The notes under the pieces were generated by a model. It was not told the origin of the DNA, did no database searches, and saw only the letters and a program-made list of their open reading frames with translations. From Bacteroidales bacterium (lineage in GTDB: Bacteria; Bacteroidota; Bacteroidia; Bacteroidales; Bacteroidaceae), in contig JAQXZK010000122.1 in the NCBI GenBank assembly GCA_029227175.1, positions 1-46,070 of the forward strand: a stretch of DNA of 46,070 nt, in the 5' to 3' direction. Positions 37,864 to 46,070 of this stretch are shown piece by piece (positions within the stretch are counted from its first letter, which is position 1; every line of letters begins with the position of its first letter). The position numbers and the translations under genes were made by a program.

Positions 37864-40485
37864 ATGAAGAGAACATTTACCTATATGCGTAAAGTATTAC
37901 TTACACTTTTGTGTCTGCTATCATACACAGTGCATGCGCAAATAAAAGGAGTCATCACCGACTCGCTAACTAATGAGCCACTGCTCTACGTTACGGTTAT
38001 GTACGAGGGGAAGGGAGTTGGTACCACATCCAATGCCGAAGGTGAGTACACTGTCGAGACACGTAAAGGATGGGACGAACTAACCTTTCAATCTATTGGA
38101 TACAAAACTAAGAAAATAAAGTTGAAACCGGGACAAAAGGTCCTGAACGTACAGATGGCAACGGATGACATTTTGCTAAACGAAGTAGTAGTAAAGCCTA
38201 AGCGCGAACGTTACAGCAGAAAGAATAATCCGGCAGTCGACTTCATGCGTAAAGTCATAAGCAACAAAAAAGCACTCAAGCTTGAAGAGAACGACTATTA
38301 TTCCTATCACAAGTATCAAAAGTTGAAGATGTCTCTTGACAACGTGACAAACGAAAAACTGGAAACTGGTATTTACAAGAAATTTGCATTCATCAAGGAC
38401 CAGGTTGAAACTTCCGAGCGTACAGGACGGCAGATTCTCCCGATTTCAGTCAAAGAGACAGCTTCACGAACGATTTATAGAAAAAATCCCGAAAGCAAAA
38501 AAACGATTATTGACGGCTTCATCTCCAACGGATTTGATGACTTCTTTAACGGCGAGGGAAACACAATTCTCGGCCCGATGTTGAGCGAAATTTTCAATGT
38601 AGAAGAAGTCAATATCTACAAGGACGAAATCGCCATGTTGCAACATCATTTCATCAGTCCGATAAGCAATGGAGCCATCAGTTTCTACAAATTCTACATC
38701 ATGGATACCTTGATGGTGGACAAGAATGAATGCGTACATTTGACCTTTGTGCCCCAGAATCCACAAGATTATGGATTCACCGGCCACCTATATGTAATGA
38801 ACGATTCTACCTACGCCGTCAAGAAGTGTACAATGAACCTACCCAAAAACACAGCCGTAAACTTTGTAGAACATCTTGACATTGTACAGGAATATGAGCA
38901 ATTGGAAAGTGGTAGCTGGGCACTGAAGAGTGACGATATGGTGGTGAACCTAAACTTCCTCAAGATAGTAGACAATATAGAAGTTGAACGGACGACAAGA
39001 TTCACGAAATACAATTTTGACGAAATAGAGAAACGACTTTTCCGAATAGGAGGAAGTGTCATCAAGGATGCCAATATGTTGTCTCAGAGCGATGAATTCT
39101 GGGCAGAAGCCAGACAGGTCCCGCTGACCAAAAAAGAAAGTACGATGGATGTATTCATGAATCGTGTTGAACAAATCCCGGGTTTCAAATACGTCATCTT
39201 TACAGCCAAGGCCCTCATTGAGAACTTTGTAGAAACCTCCATAAAGAAACCAAGTAAATTTGACTTTGGTCCTGTCAATACCTTCATCACAAGCAACTAT
39301 GTCAATGGAGCCCGTTTCCGTATAAGTGGTAAGACAACCGGGAATCTGAACAAGCACTGGCTATTCAGCGGTTATGGTGCTTACGGTATTAAGGACAAGA
39401 AATGGTTCTATTCAGGCGAAGCAGCCTACTCTTTCCGCCCCAGAAACTATGTACTTTGGGAGTTCCCCAAACACTACCTTAGCGCAAAGTACACCTATGA
39501 TGTCATGAATCCTATGGATATGTATCTCGAGACAGACAAGGATAACATGTTCGTCGGTATGAAATGGACTACGGTAGACCAGATGTCATACGTACGTGAT
39601 TTCACCTTGAAATACGAATTAGAGACCCACAGCGGCTTCTCTGTAAAGGCGCACTTCCGCCACAGGAACGACCAACCGGCAGGCGCACTGCACTATTATC
39701 TCAACGATGGAACGACTCCCGGTGAAGCAATGAGAAACGAATTGGGAGAGATTCTCAATACGGAAATTCATGACGTCACGACTGCAGAGTTCAACGTCGG
39801 CATCCGATTTGCTCCTGGTGAAACGTTTGTCAACACCAAGGACAGAAGAGTACCTGTATCTCTTGATGCTCCGGTCATCTCTCTCTCTCATACCTTTGGC
39901 ATCAAAGGGTTCCTTGGTGGACAGTACAACTTTAATTTGACCGAGTTGTACGCACGTAAGCGCGTATGGTTAGGCTCATGGGGTAAGGTAGACCTCACGG
40001 CAAGAGCCGGTGCTCAGTGGAACAAAGTCCCGTTCCCCTACCTCAACTTACCAATGGCAAACCTCTCCTATATCACACAGAATAACGAGTCATTCCAATT
40101 GATTAACAACATGGAATTCTTAAACGACCGTTATGCCTCATGGGCCATCACATACGACATGGGTGGTAAACTATTGAACCGTATCCCACTGCTGAAAAAA
40201 CTAAAATGGAGAGAGACATTCCGTTTCCGTGGATTGTGGGGAACCCTGACAGACAAGAACAACCCTTATTTGCCGGGTAACACAGATTTATTCCTCTTCC
40301 CGACCCATGCCGACGGACAAATTTCAAGCCACATAATGGGCAAGAAACCATATATGGAAATCAGCGTCGGAATTTATAATATCTTCAAACTACTCCACAT
40401 TGAATATGTACGTCGCTTGAACTATCTTGACATTCCGGGTACAAAGAAAGACGGCGTACGCTTCATGATTATGATGATTTTCTAA
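37864..40485 (+). CDS. Carboxypeptidase-regulatory/DUF5686 outer-membrane protein
   Basis: An 873-residue outer-membrane protein. The signal peptide ends near TVHAQ (residue 28). A carboxypeptidase-regulatory-like beta domain (IKGVITDSLTNEPLLYVTV, about 28-115) is followed by a DUF5686 region predicted as a beta barrel, with many aromatic alternating strands to the end (RFMIMMIF). Proteins of this plan are common in Bacteroidota, resembling TonB-dependent receptors without the plug. Their role is not known to me. An internal ATG at codon 8 (37885) is an alternative start. It probably leads an operon with rarA, the dehydrogenase and the phosphatase-family gene, with gaps of 24-34 bases. Confidence 0.85.
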   Translation: MKRTFTYMRKVLLTLLCLLSYTVHAQIKGVITDSLTNEPLLYVTVMYEGKGVGTTSNAEGEYTVETRKGWDELTFQSIGYKTKKIKLKPGQKVLNVQMATDDILLNEVVVKPKRERYSRKNNPAVDFMRKVISNKKALKLEENDYYSYHKYQKLKMSLDNVTNEKLETGIYKKFAFIKDQVETSERTGRQILPISVKETASRTIYRKNPESKKTIIDGFISNGFDDFFNGEGNTILGPMLSEIFNVEEVNIYKDEIAMLQHHFISPISNGAISFYKFYIMDTLMVDKNECVHLTFVPQNPQDYGFTGHLYVMNDSTYAVKKCTMNLPKNTAVNFVEHLDIVQEYEQLESGSWALKSDDMVVNLNFLKIVDNIEVERTTRFTKYNFDEIEKRLFRIGGSVIKDANMLSQSDEFWAEARQVPLTKKESTMDVFMNRVEQIPGFKYVIFTAKALIENFVETSIKKPSKFDFGPVNTFITSNYVNGARFRISGKTTGNLNKHWLFSGYGAYGIKDKKWFYSGEAAYSFRPRNYVLWEFPKHYLSAKYTYDVMNPMDMYLETDKDNMFVGMKWTTVDQMSYVRDFTLKYELETHSGFSVKAHFRHRNDQPAGALHYYLNDGTTPGEAMRNELGEILNTEIHDVTTAEFNVGIRFAPGETFVNTKDRRVPVSLDAPVISLSHTFGIKGFLGGQYNFNLTELYARKRVWLGSWGKVDLTARAGAQWNKVPFPYLNLPMANLSYITQNNESFQLINNMEFLNDRYASWAITYDMGGKLLNRIPLLKKLKWRETFRFRGLWGTLTDKNNPYLPGNTDLFLFPTHADGQISSHIMGKKPYMEISVGIYNIFKLLHIEYVRRLNYLDIPGTKKDGVRFMIMMIF

Positions 40486-40519
40486 CCCATACCATACTAC
40501 ATACATACATTCCACACAC

Positions 40520-41800
40520 ATGGCACCCTTAGCTGAACGACTTCGGCCAAAAACATTGGAAGATTACATCGGCCAAAAACATTTAGTGGGCGAAGGAGCC
40601 ATTTTGCGTAGAATGATAGATTCCAAGCACATTTCTTCATTCATACTATGGGGGCCTCCGGGGGTTGGAAAAACCACATTGGCAAAAATTATTGCCAACC
40701 AGTTGGATACTCCATTCTACACACTCAGTGCGGTCACCAGCGGTGTCAAGGATGTACGTGATGTAATAGAAAAAGCCAGATCCAACCGATTCTTCTCGCA
40801 GCAAGCCCCTATCCTTTTCATTGATGAAATACACCGGTTCAGCAAATCTCAGCAAGACTCGCTTTTAGGGGCAGTCGAACAAGGAACTGTCACACTAATT
40901 GGAGCTACAACTGAGAATCCATCATTCGAAGTGATTAGACCACTCCTTTCACGCTGTCAATTATACGTTCTCAAGTCACTGGAAAAAGAGGACCTTCTCC
41001 AACTCCTACAAAAAGCCATCTACAACGATGTCGAACTTTCTAAACGTGTAATTGTGGTAGAAGAAACTACAGCCTTGCTTCGTTATAGCGGAGGAGACGC
41101 GAGGAAGTTGCTTAATATATTGGACCTGATTGTTGAGGCAGAAACAAATAACCAAGTCATCATCAACGACCAAATCGTTACAGAACGGCTACAACAAAAT
41201 CCTCTTGCGTATGATAAAGATGGAGAAATGCACTATGACATCATCTCTGCCTACATCAAGTCCATTCGCGGCAGTGACCCGGATGGAGCCATTTACTGGC
41301 TTGCCCGTATGATAGAAGGAGGAGAGGATCCGGCATTCATTGCTCGCCGACTTGTCATCTCCGCCTCGGAAGATATCGGTCTGGCCAATCCCAATGCCAT
41401 GCTCATTGCAAATGCCGCCTTTGATGCCGTCATGAAAATTGGTTGGCCTGAAGGAAGGATTCCACTGGCAGAGGCTACTATCTATCTGGCATCGAGTCCC
41501 AAAAGCAACTCTGCGTACACAGCCATCAACAATGCTATAAAGCTTGTCCAGCAAACAGGGAATCATCCCGTTCCCCTGCACTTGCGAAATGCTCCCACCA
41601 AACTTATGAAAGACCTGGGATATAGCGATAACTATAAATATGCACACGACTATCCCGGCCATTTTGTACAACAACAATTTCTACCCGAAGGACTAAAGGA
41701 ACAGTCCCTTTGGCATCCTCAGCCTAACCAAGCTGAAATGCGGCTACAAGAACGCCTACAGCAGCTTTGGGGCAAAGACCGATTCAATACTCAAGCATAA
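40520..41800 (+). CDS. rarA: Replication-associated recombination protein RarA (MgsA)
   Basis: A 426-residue AAA+ ATPase of the RarA/MgsA/WRNIP1 family, which acts at stalled replication forks. The N-terminal MAPLAERLRPKTLEDYIGQK is characteristic. Walker A is GPPGVGKTT at 45-53 and Walker B is LFIDEIHRF. Sensor 1 is IGATTENPSFEV. The C-terminal tetramerisation region has SEDIGLANPNA and YKYAHDYPGHFVQQQFLP. It lies 34 bases after the DUF5686 gene and 23 bases before the dehydrogenase. Confidence 0.95.
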   Translation: MAPLAERLRPKTLEDYIGQKHLVGEGAILRRMIDSKHISSFILWGPPGVGKTTLAKIIANQLDTPFYTLSAVTSGVKDVRDVIEKARSNRFFSQQAPILFIDEIHRFSKSQQDSLLGAVEQGTVTLIGATTENPSFEVIRPLLSRCQLYVLKSLEKEDLLQLLQKAIYNDVELSKRVIVVEETTALLRYSGGDARKLLNILDLIVEAETNNQVIINDQIVTERLQQNPLAYDKDGEMHYDIISAYIKSIRGSDPDGAIYWLARMIEGGEDPAFIARRLVISASEDIGLANPNAMLIANAAFDAVMKIGWPEGRIPLAEATIYLASSPKSNSAYTAINNAIKLVQQTGNHPVPLHLRNAPTKLMKDLGYSDNYKYAHDYPGHFVQQQFLPEGLKEQSLWHPQPNQAEMRLQERLQQLWGKDRFNTQA

Positions 41801-41823
41801 GACTCTATACAATTATATATATC

Positions 41824-42798
41824 ATGAAAATTGTAGTACTCGACGGTTACGCTGCTAATCCCGGTGAATTCTCCTGGGAACCTTTACAATCATTGGGCGA
41901 ATGTATCATCTATGACCGGACACCCAAAGACAAAACATTTGAACGCGCGCAGAATGCGAGCGTGATTTTAACAAATAAGGTTGTTATCACCAGAGAAATG
42001 ATTGAGAACCTGCCGGACCTCAAATACATCGGTGTACTGGCAACAGGATACAACGTTGTAGATGTCGAAGCAGCTACAGAGTACGGCATTATTATAACAA
42101 ACATCCCCGCCTATAGTACGGAATCTGTAGCACAGATGGTCTTTGCACACATTCTGAACATCACGCAGCGTGTGGGACTTCATGCTTACAGGGTACGTAA
42201 TGGTAAATGGACAGAGTCTGAAGACTTCTGCTTCTGGGAAACACCACAGCAGGAACTCTACGGAAAGAAAATCGGCATCATCGGATTGGGGAACACCGGT
42301 TCTGCAACTGCCCGCATTGCACAAGCCTTCGGAATGCAGGTTTTTGCCTATACCAGCAAGACCCAGGAACAACTTCCTAAGGGCATAGAGAAAATGGAGA
42401 TTGACGAACTCTTTAAAGAATGCGACATTGTCAGTCTGCATTGCCCACTGACCCCGTCCACCAAGCACATGGTTAACGAGCGCAGGCTGAACCTAATGAA
42501 AGAAAGTGCCATCCTCATCAACACAGGCAGAGGACCATTGGTCGAAGAACAGGCACTTGCTGACGCGCTTAATGCCAGAAAGATTTATGCGGCAGGTATT
42601 GATGTGCTGACGCAAGAACCCCCTATTGTAGGGAATCCTCTTTTTAAAGCAACCAACTGCTTCATCACCCCACACATTGCATGGGCAACCACATCTGCCC
42701 GACAACGGCTCATGAATATTGCCATTAACAATGTTAAGGGATATATAGAAGGAAAGACCGGCAAAGAGATAAACTGCATCAATCAGCAAAACGAATAA
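41824..42798 (+). CDS. D-2-hydroxyacid dehydrogenase
   Basis: A 324-residue NAD(P)-dependent dehydrogenase. The Rossmann motif is GIIGLGNTGSATARIAQ near residue 148. The catalytic Arg is in NTGRGPLVEEQAL, the Glu in LTQEPPI and the His in TPHIAWAT. The sequence is closest in style to glycerate/hydroxypyruvate reductases, but the substrate cannot be fixed from sequence. I start at ATG 41824, after the rarA stop. It belongs to the same compact run as rarA and the phosphatase-family gene. Confidence 0.88.
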   Translation: MKIVVLDGYAANPGEFSWEPLQSLGECIIYDRTPKDKTFERAQNASVILTNKVVITREMIENLPDLKYIGVLATGYNVVDVEAATEYGIIITNIPAYSTESVAQMVFAHILNITQRVGLHAYRVRNGKWTESEDFCFWETPQQELYGKKIGIIGLGNTGSATARIAQAFGMQVFAYTSKTQEQLPKGIEKMEIDELFKECDIVSLHCPLTPSTKHMVNERRLNLMKESAILINTGRGPLVEEQALADALNARKIYAAGIDVLTQEPPIVGNPLFKATNCFITPHIAWATTSARQRLMNIAINNVKGYIEGKTGKEINCINQQNE

Positions 42799-42828
42799 AA
42801 ACAGTGACATATCAACATATTTACTGCT

Positions 42829-43956
42829 ATGGGTAAGTCTGCTATAACACACCTATTCAACACACTGCTGGTCACCCTGACCATTGCGTTTACCTGTATC
42901 GTCTGCTTTGGTGCGTTCACCAAAAGTATTTATCCCATTCAATCTCCATTACTCGCCGTATTTGAGATTGCCATACCGTTCATGCTCATTGCTTCTGTGG
43001 TCATCTCTCTTCTATGGCTGTTCAAGAAGAAAATTTGGTTCATCATTCCCTGCGTCGGAATCGCCTTCAACTGGTCATATTTCAAGGCCATGGTCGCTTT
43101 CAACGAGCAGAAAGAGATGCCTCAAGAGGCCGTAGAACTGTACGAAGCACACAAACCCAACGGATACCTCACCGTAGCTTCCTATAACATACATGGGTTT
43201 GGAGATGAAATCAGAGGTTATTCCTGTAAAGAACTCGCCAGGATTCTACAAGAGAAGCACGTTGACGTAATCTGCCTTCAGGAATTCAGCGATAAAGAGG
43301 AATTTACCGTTGACAGCATTAAGAAGACCCTTAATTTCTGGCCACATTCCTACATTCCCATACAGACAGAAAAGAGAATCAACAAACTTCCACTTGCCAT
43401 TTTCAGCCGACTTCCAATCAACAATAAAAAATACTTCGATTTTGAAGATACCGCCAATGGAGCAATGGCTGTTGATGTGGAAGTGACCGATGAGAAAACC
43501 ATTACGTTGGTAAACTGCCACCTTGAAACCACTGGAACATCACAGCACTCAAGTCGCTGGATGGATGAATTTACGATGGCAAATGGACAAAAAGACAAGG
43601 AACTGAAAGTAGCTGAAAATATTGCAGAATTTATCCAGCAGAAAACCCTAAAACGCATCGAACAGGCTCAAGAAATCGAACAATACATTAGGCAAAGCCC
43701 CAATCAGTCTGTTTGCTGCGGCGATTTCAACTCTCTTCCGTCCTCATACATCTATCACCTGATGACTCAATTCCTTGAAGACGGATTTATCAACTGCGGT
43801 AAAGGTTACGCCAACACTTTCCGATATGGCAAAAAACTGTTTCGCATTGATTATATTTTCCACGACAAATTTCTCGAAGGCCTGTCATACGATATATATA
43901 AAGAAGAACTATGCAGTGACCACAACCTGTCTATCATGACACTAAAAGTCTTCTAA
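42829..43956 (+). CDS. Membrane-anchored endonuclease/exonuclease/phosphatase-family protein
   Basis: A 375-residue protein. Two or three hydrophobic segments at the N terminus (about residues 10-30, 40-65 and 68-82) are followed by an EEP fold. Visible motifs are VASYNIHGFG, VICLQEFSD, LVNCHLETT, CCGDFNSLPSS, RIDYIFHD and the final SDHNLSI. The catalytic residues N, E, D and H are all present. The family includes DNases and phosphodiesterases; the membrane anchor suggests action on an extracytoplasmic or lipid-linked substrate, but this is open. Confidence 0.87.
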   Translation: MGKSAITHLFNTLLVTLTIAFTCIVCFGAFTKSIYPIQSPLLAVFEIAIPFMLIASVVISLLWLFKKKIWFIIPCVGIAFNWSYFKAMVAFNEQKEMPQEAVELYEAHKPNGYLTVASYNIHGFGDEIRGYSCKELARILQEKHVDVICLQEFSDKEEFTVDSIKKTLNFWPHSYIPIQTEKRINKLPLAIFSRLPINNKKYFDFEDTANGAMAVDVEVTDEKTITLVNCHLETTGTSQHSSRWMDEFTMANGQKDKELKVAENIAEFIQQKTLKRIEQAQEIEQYIRQSPNQSVCCGDFNSLPSSYIYHLMTQFLEDGFINCGKGYANTFRYGKKLFRIDYIFHDKFLEGLSYDIYKEELCSDHNLSIMTLKVF

Positions 43957-44010
43957 ATCACATTCTTCCGGTCCGCCTATAGTCCTTTTTAAACATTTTT
44001 TGCAGATTTA

Positions 44011-44041
44011 TTTGGTATATATAGATAAAACTGTATATTTG
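44011..44041 (+). promoter_or_regulatory. Bacteroidota-type promoter of the acyl-CoA synthetase gene
   Basis: TTTG (44011-44014), 19 bases, TATATTTG (44034-44041): exact match in both boxes and spacing. It favours the ATG at 44079 over an in-frame ATG at 44058, which would leave almost no leader. Confidence 0.82.
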
Positions 44042-44078
44042 CACAAAATTATTTCTTTTGTGCAATAATCATTACCAA

Positions 44079-45722
44079 ATGGACAATTACATAGAATTAC
44101 TTGAGAAAGGTATCAAAGAGAATTGGGATCTTAATGCATTAACCGACTATAAAGGTGCAACTCTTCAGTACAAAGATTTAGCTCGAAAAATCGAGAAGCT
44201 TCACATACTTTTTGAGAACAGTGGTGTCAAGAAAGGTGACAAGATTGCCATTTGCGGCCGAAACAGTTCGCATTGGGGTGTTGCATTCTTGGCGACCTTG
44301 ACCTATGGAGCTGTTATCGTCCCCATTCTGCATGAATTCAAGGCTGACAATGTGCATAACATTGTCAATCACTCTGATGCCAAACTCTTTTTTGTTGGAG
44401 ACCAAGTGTGGGAAAACCTTGACGAAAGCTTGATTCCCAATGTAGAAGGAATCATTCTCATCAATGATTTCTCTCTGTTGGTATCACGAAACGACTCTCT
44501 GACTTCTGCCCGTGAACACCTTAACGAACTATTCGGCAAGCGTTATCCGAAGAATTTCCGTAAACAACACGTTTCTTATCACAAACCGGATCCGGAAGAA
44601 TTGGCAATCCTCAACTACACATCCGGTACAACAAGTTTCTCCAAGGGTGTCATGATACCTTACCGTGCTGTATGGTCCAACACCGAGTTTGCCCGTGAAG
44701 TTATTCCAATCAAACCCGGAGATTGTGTCGTATCCATGCTTCCAATGGCCCACATGTATGGCTTGGCCTTTGAGTTCCTTTTCGAAATCTGCACGGGTTG
44801 TCACATTTACTATCTGACCAAAATTCCTTCTCCAAAGATTATCTTCCAGGCTTTTGCTGAAATTAAGCCTGTCATTGTAATTTCTGTTCCACTGATTATC
44901 GAGAAGATTATCAAGAAGAATGTCCTTCCAAAACTGGAAACCCCGACCATGAAATTACTCACCAAGTTGCCTATCATCAATGGCGTCATCAAGAATAAGG
45001 TTCGCCAACAGTTGATTGACGCTTTTGGCGGTAACTTCATCGAGGTCATCGTTGGTGGTGCGGCGTTTAACCAGGAAGTGGAAGCATTCCTTAAAAATAT
45101 TGAATTCCCTTACACCGTAGGCTATGGCATGACCGAATGTGCTCCTATCATTTGCTACGAAGACTGGAGAAGGTTTAAGCAAGGTTCATGCGGCAAAGCT
45201 GCACCTCGCATGGAGGTGAAGATTGCCTCAAGCGATCCGGAAAACATTCCTGGAGAAATCATCTGTCGCGGTATGAATGTCATGTTGGGTTACTACAAAA
45301 ACGAGAAGGATACCGCCGCTACCATCGACAAGAATGGCTGGTTACATACCGGAGACCTTGCGACCATGGACAAGGAAGGCAACGTAACCATCAAGGGACG
45401 TAGCAAAAACATGCTACTTGGCCCTTCCGGTCAAAATATCTATCCGGAAGAAATTGAAGACAAGCTCAACAATATGCCCTACGTTTCAGAAAGCATTATT
45501 ATCCAGCAGGAAGACAAACTTGTCGGCTTGATCTACCCGGACTTCGATTTGGCATTCAAAGACAACTTGTCCGAACAAGAGATTGAGAAAATCATGGAGG
45601 AGAATCGTGTAGTGCTGAACCATGAACTGCCTAACTATAGCCAGATTTCCAGAATCAAGATTTATCACGAAGAATTTGAAAAGACTCCTAAAAAGAGCAT
45701 CAAACGATTCCTCTATCAATAA
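44079..45722 (+). CDS. Long-chain fatty acid-CoA ligase-type AMP-forming enzyme
   Basis: A 547-residue adenylate-forming enzyme. The P-loop-like motif LNYTSGTTSFSKGVM is near residue 179. The adenylate motif is GYGMTECAP, the ATP-binding aspartate is in NGWLHTGDLA, and the hinge region is GRSKNMLLGPSGQNIYPEEIE. The C-terminal lysine is in FEKTPKKSIKRF. It activates a carboxylic acid, probably a fatty acid, to acyl-AMP and then acyl-CoA. I start at 44079 because the promoter lies immediately upstream. A terminator follows, so the gene seems monocistronic. Confidence 0.9.
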   Translation: MDNYIELLEKGIKENWDLNALTDYKGATLQYKDLARKIEKLHILFENSGVKKGDKIAICGRNSSHWGVAFLATLTYGAVIVPILHEFKADNVHNIVNHSDAKLFFVGDQVWENLDESLIPNVEGIILINDFSLLVSRNDSLTSAREHLNELFGKRYPKNFRKQHVSYHKPDPEELAILNYTSGTTSFSKGVMIPYRAVWSNTEFAREVIPIKPGDCVVSMLPMAHMYGLAFEFLFEICTGCHIYYLTKIPSPKIIFQAFAEIKPVIVISVPLIIEKIIKKNVLPKLETPTMKLLTKLPIINGVIKNKVRQQLIDAFGGNFIEVIVGGAAFNQEVEAFLKNIEFPYTVGYGMTECAPIICYEDWRRFKQGSCGKAAPRMEVKIASSDPENIPGEIICRGMNVMLGYYKNEKDTAATIDKNGWLHTGDLATMDKEGNVTIKGRSKNMLLGPSGQNIYPEEIEDKLNNMPYVSESIIIQQEDKLVGLIYPDFDLAFKDNLSEQEIEKIMEENRVVLNHELPNYSQISRIKIYHEEFEKTPKKSIKRFLYQ

Positions 45723-45753
45723 GAAGTAGAGAAACTCCTTCCTACGAAACAAT

Positions 45754-45795
45754 AATCCGGATGTGCGAGAGACCCCTTACATATCCGGATTTTTC
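45754..45795 (+). terminator. Rho-independent terminator after the acyl-CoA synthetase gene
   Basis: A 9-bp stem (AATCCGGAT with ATCCGGATT), extendable to 12 bp with one wobble, and a following T run. It lies about 32 bases beyond the stop codon. Confidence 0.75.
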
Positions 45796-45921
45796 ATATC
45801 CCAAATTGATTTCATTCGATTTAAGGTTAATCGTGATTTGAACGGCATTCGAATGACATTCAAAAGCAGGCTAATTACCAGACAAGACCTACTCGCAGAG
45901 GAAGTGAAAATGATCCGATGG

Positions 45922-46070
45922 GTAAAAGTATTTCTGCCGCTTCCATCATGTCACTTCAATTGTGTAAAAGTACATTCGCCGCTTCCATCATATCACTTCA
46001 AATGTGTAAAAGTACATTCGCCGCTTCCTTCGTATCACTTCAATTGTGTAAAAGTACATTCGCCGCTTCC
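45922..46070 (+). repeat. 42-base tandem repeat continuing past the window
   Basis: Units begin at 45922, 45964, 46006 and 46048; the last is truncated by the window. The unit begins GTAAAAGTACATTCGCCGCT; the first copy is the most diverged. One plus-strand frame stays open from upstream (ATG at 45910, with AGAGGA at 45897-45902) through the array and reads a 14-residue repeat, VKVHSPLPSYHFNC with variants. The minus-strand frames that I checked hit stops. Coding or non-coding is unresolved. No gene is evident between the terminator and the array. Confidence 0.85.

Noticed and set aside
45922-46070. CRISPR array at the right edge
   Set aside because: The whole 42-base unit is repeated with no unique spacers, so it is a simple tandem repeat.

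Overview
The window reads as chromosomal DNA of a Bacteroidales bacterium (phylum Bacteroidota; the Bacteroides/Prevotella neighbourhood). The support is a SusC/SusD pair, an OstA-like protein, a carboxypeptidase-regulatory/DUF5686 outer-membrane protein, several short-signal lipoproteins, and promoters of the Bacteroidota type (TTTG, about 19 bases, TAnnTTTG) in place of E. coli-like -35/-10 boxes. Most genes are housekeeping. I see no phage, insertion sequence, rRNA or CRISPR locus.

Layout. Positions 1-6602 (minus) hold a tightly packed envelope-biogenesis run: three SurA/parvulin-type periplasmic proteins, an OstA/LptA-like protein, a small membrane protein, and the start of mutL, which is cut by the window edge. 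Positions 6689-14898 (minus) hold guaB, recQ, clpX, clpP, tig and lptB; guaB, recQ, clpP and tig each have candidate promoters of their own. Positions 14956-16290 carry a secreted acetyl-xylan-esterase-like hydrolase. Positions 16318-17184 are an unusual non-coding block. It contains three REP-like elements and then a 15-unit array of 42/43-base repeats, each carrying a short dyad (CTTTGTCA, 3 bases, TGACAAAG). Positions 17344-19187 hold a small lipoprotein and metY. Positions 19393-25966 form a compact polysaccharide-utilisation-like locus (SusC, SusD, secreted beta-propeller protein). Positions 26222-28318 (minus) hold guaA and mscL. Positions 28500-34940 (plus) hold gapA, an M3 peptidase, a lipoprotein, dCMP deaminase, an S41 protease and 5-formyl-THF cyclo-ligase. 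Positions 35004-36387 (minus) hold a DUF721 gene and recF. Positions 36548-45722 (plus) hold a TPR membrane protein, tRNA-Tyr and tRNA-Gly, the DUF5686 protein, rarA, a 2-hydroxyacid dehydrogenase, an endonuclease/exonuclease/phosphatase-family protein and an acyl-CoA synthetase. The window ends inside a second, unrelated tandem array that also has a 42-base period (45922-46070).

How the genes fit together. The SurA-like chaperones, the OstA-like protein and LptB serve outer-membrane protein and LPS delivery, on which the SusC/SusD pair and the DUF5686 protein depend. GuaB and GuaA are the two steps from IMP to GMP. ClpX/ClpP with trigger factor form a protein-quality block. RecQ, MutL, RecF and RarA are genome-maintenance genes in separate transcription units.

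The part least explained by known gene families is the repeat block at 16318-17184, followed by the 42-base array at the right edge.
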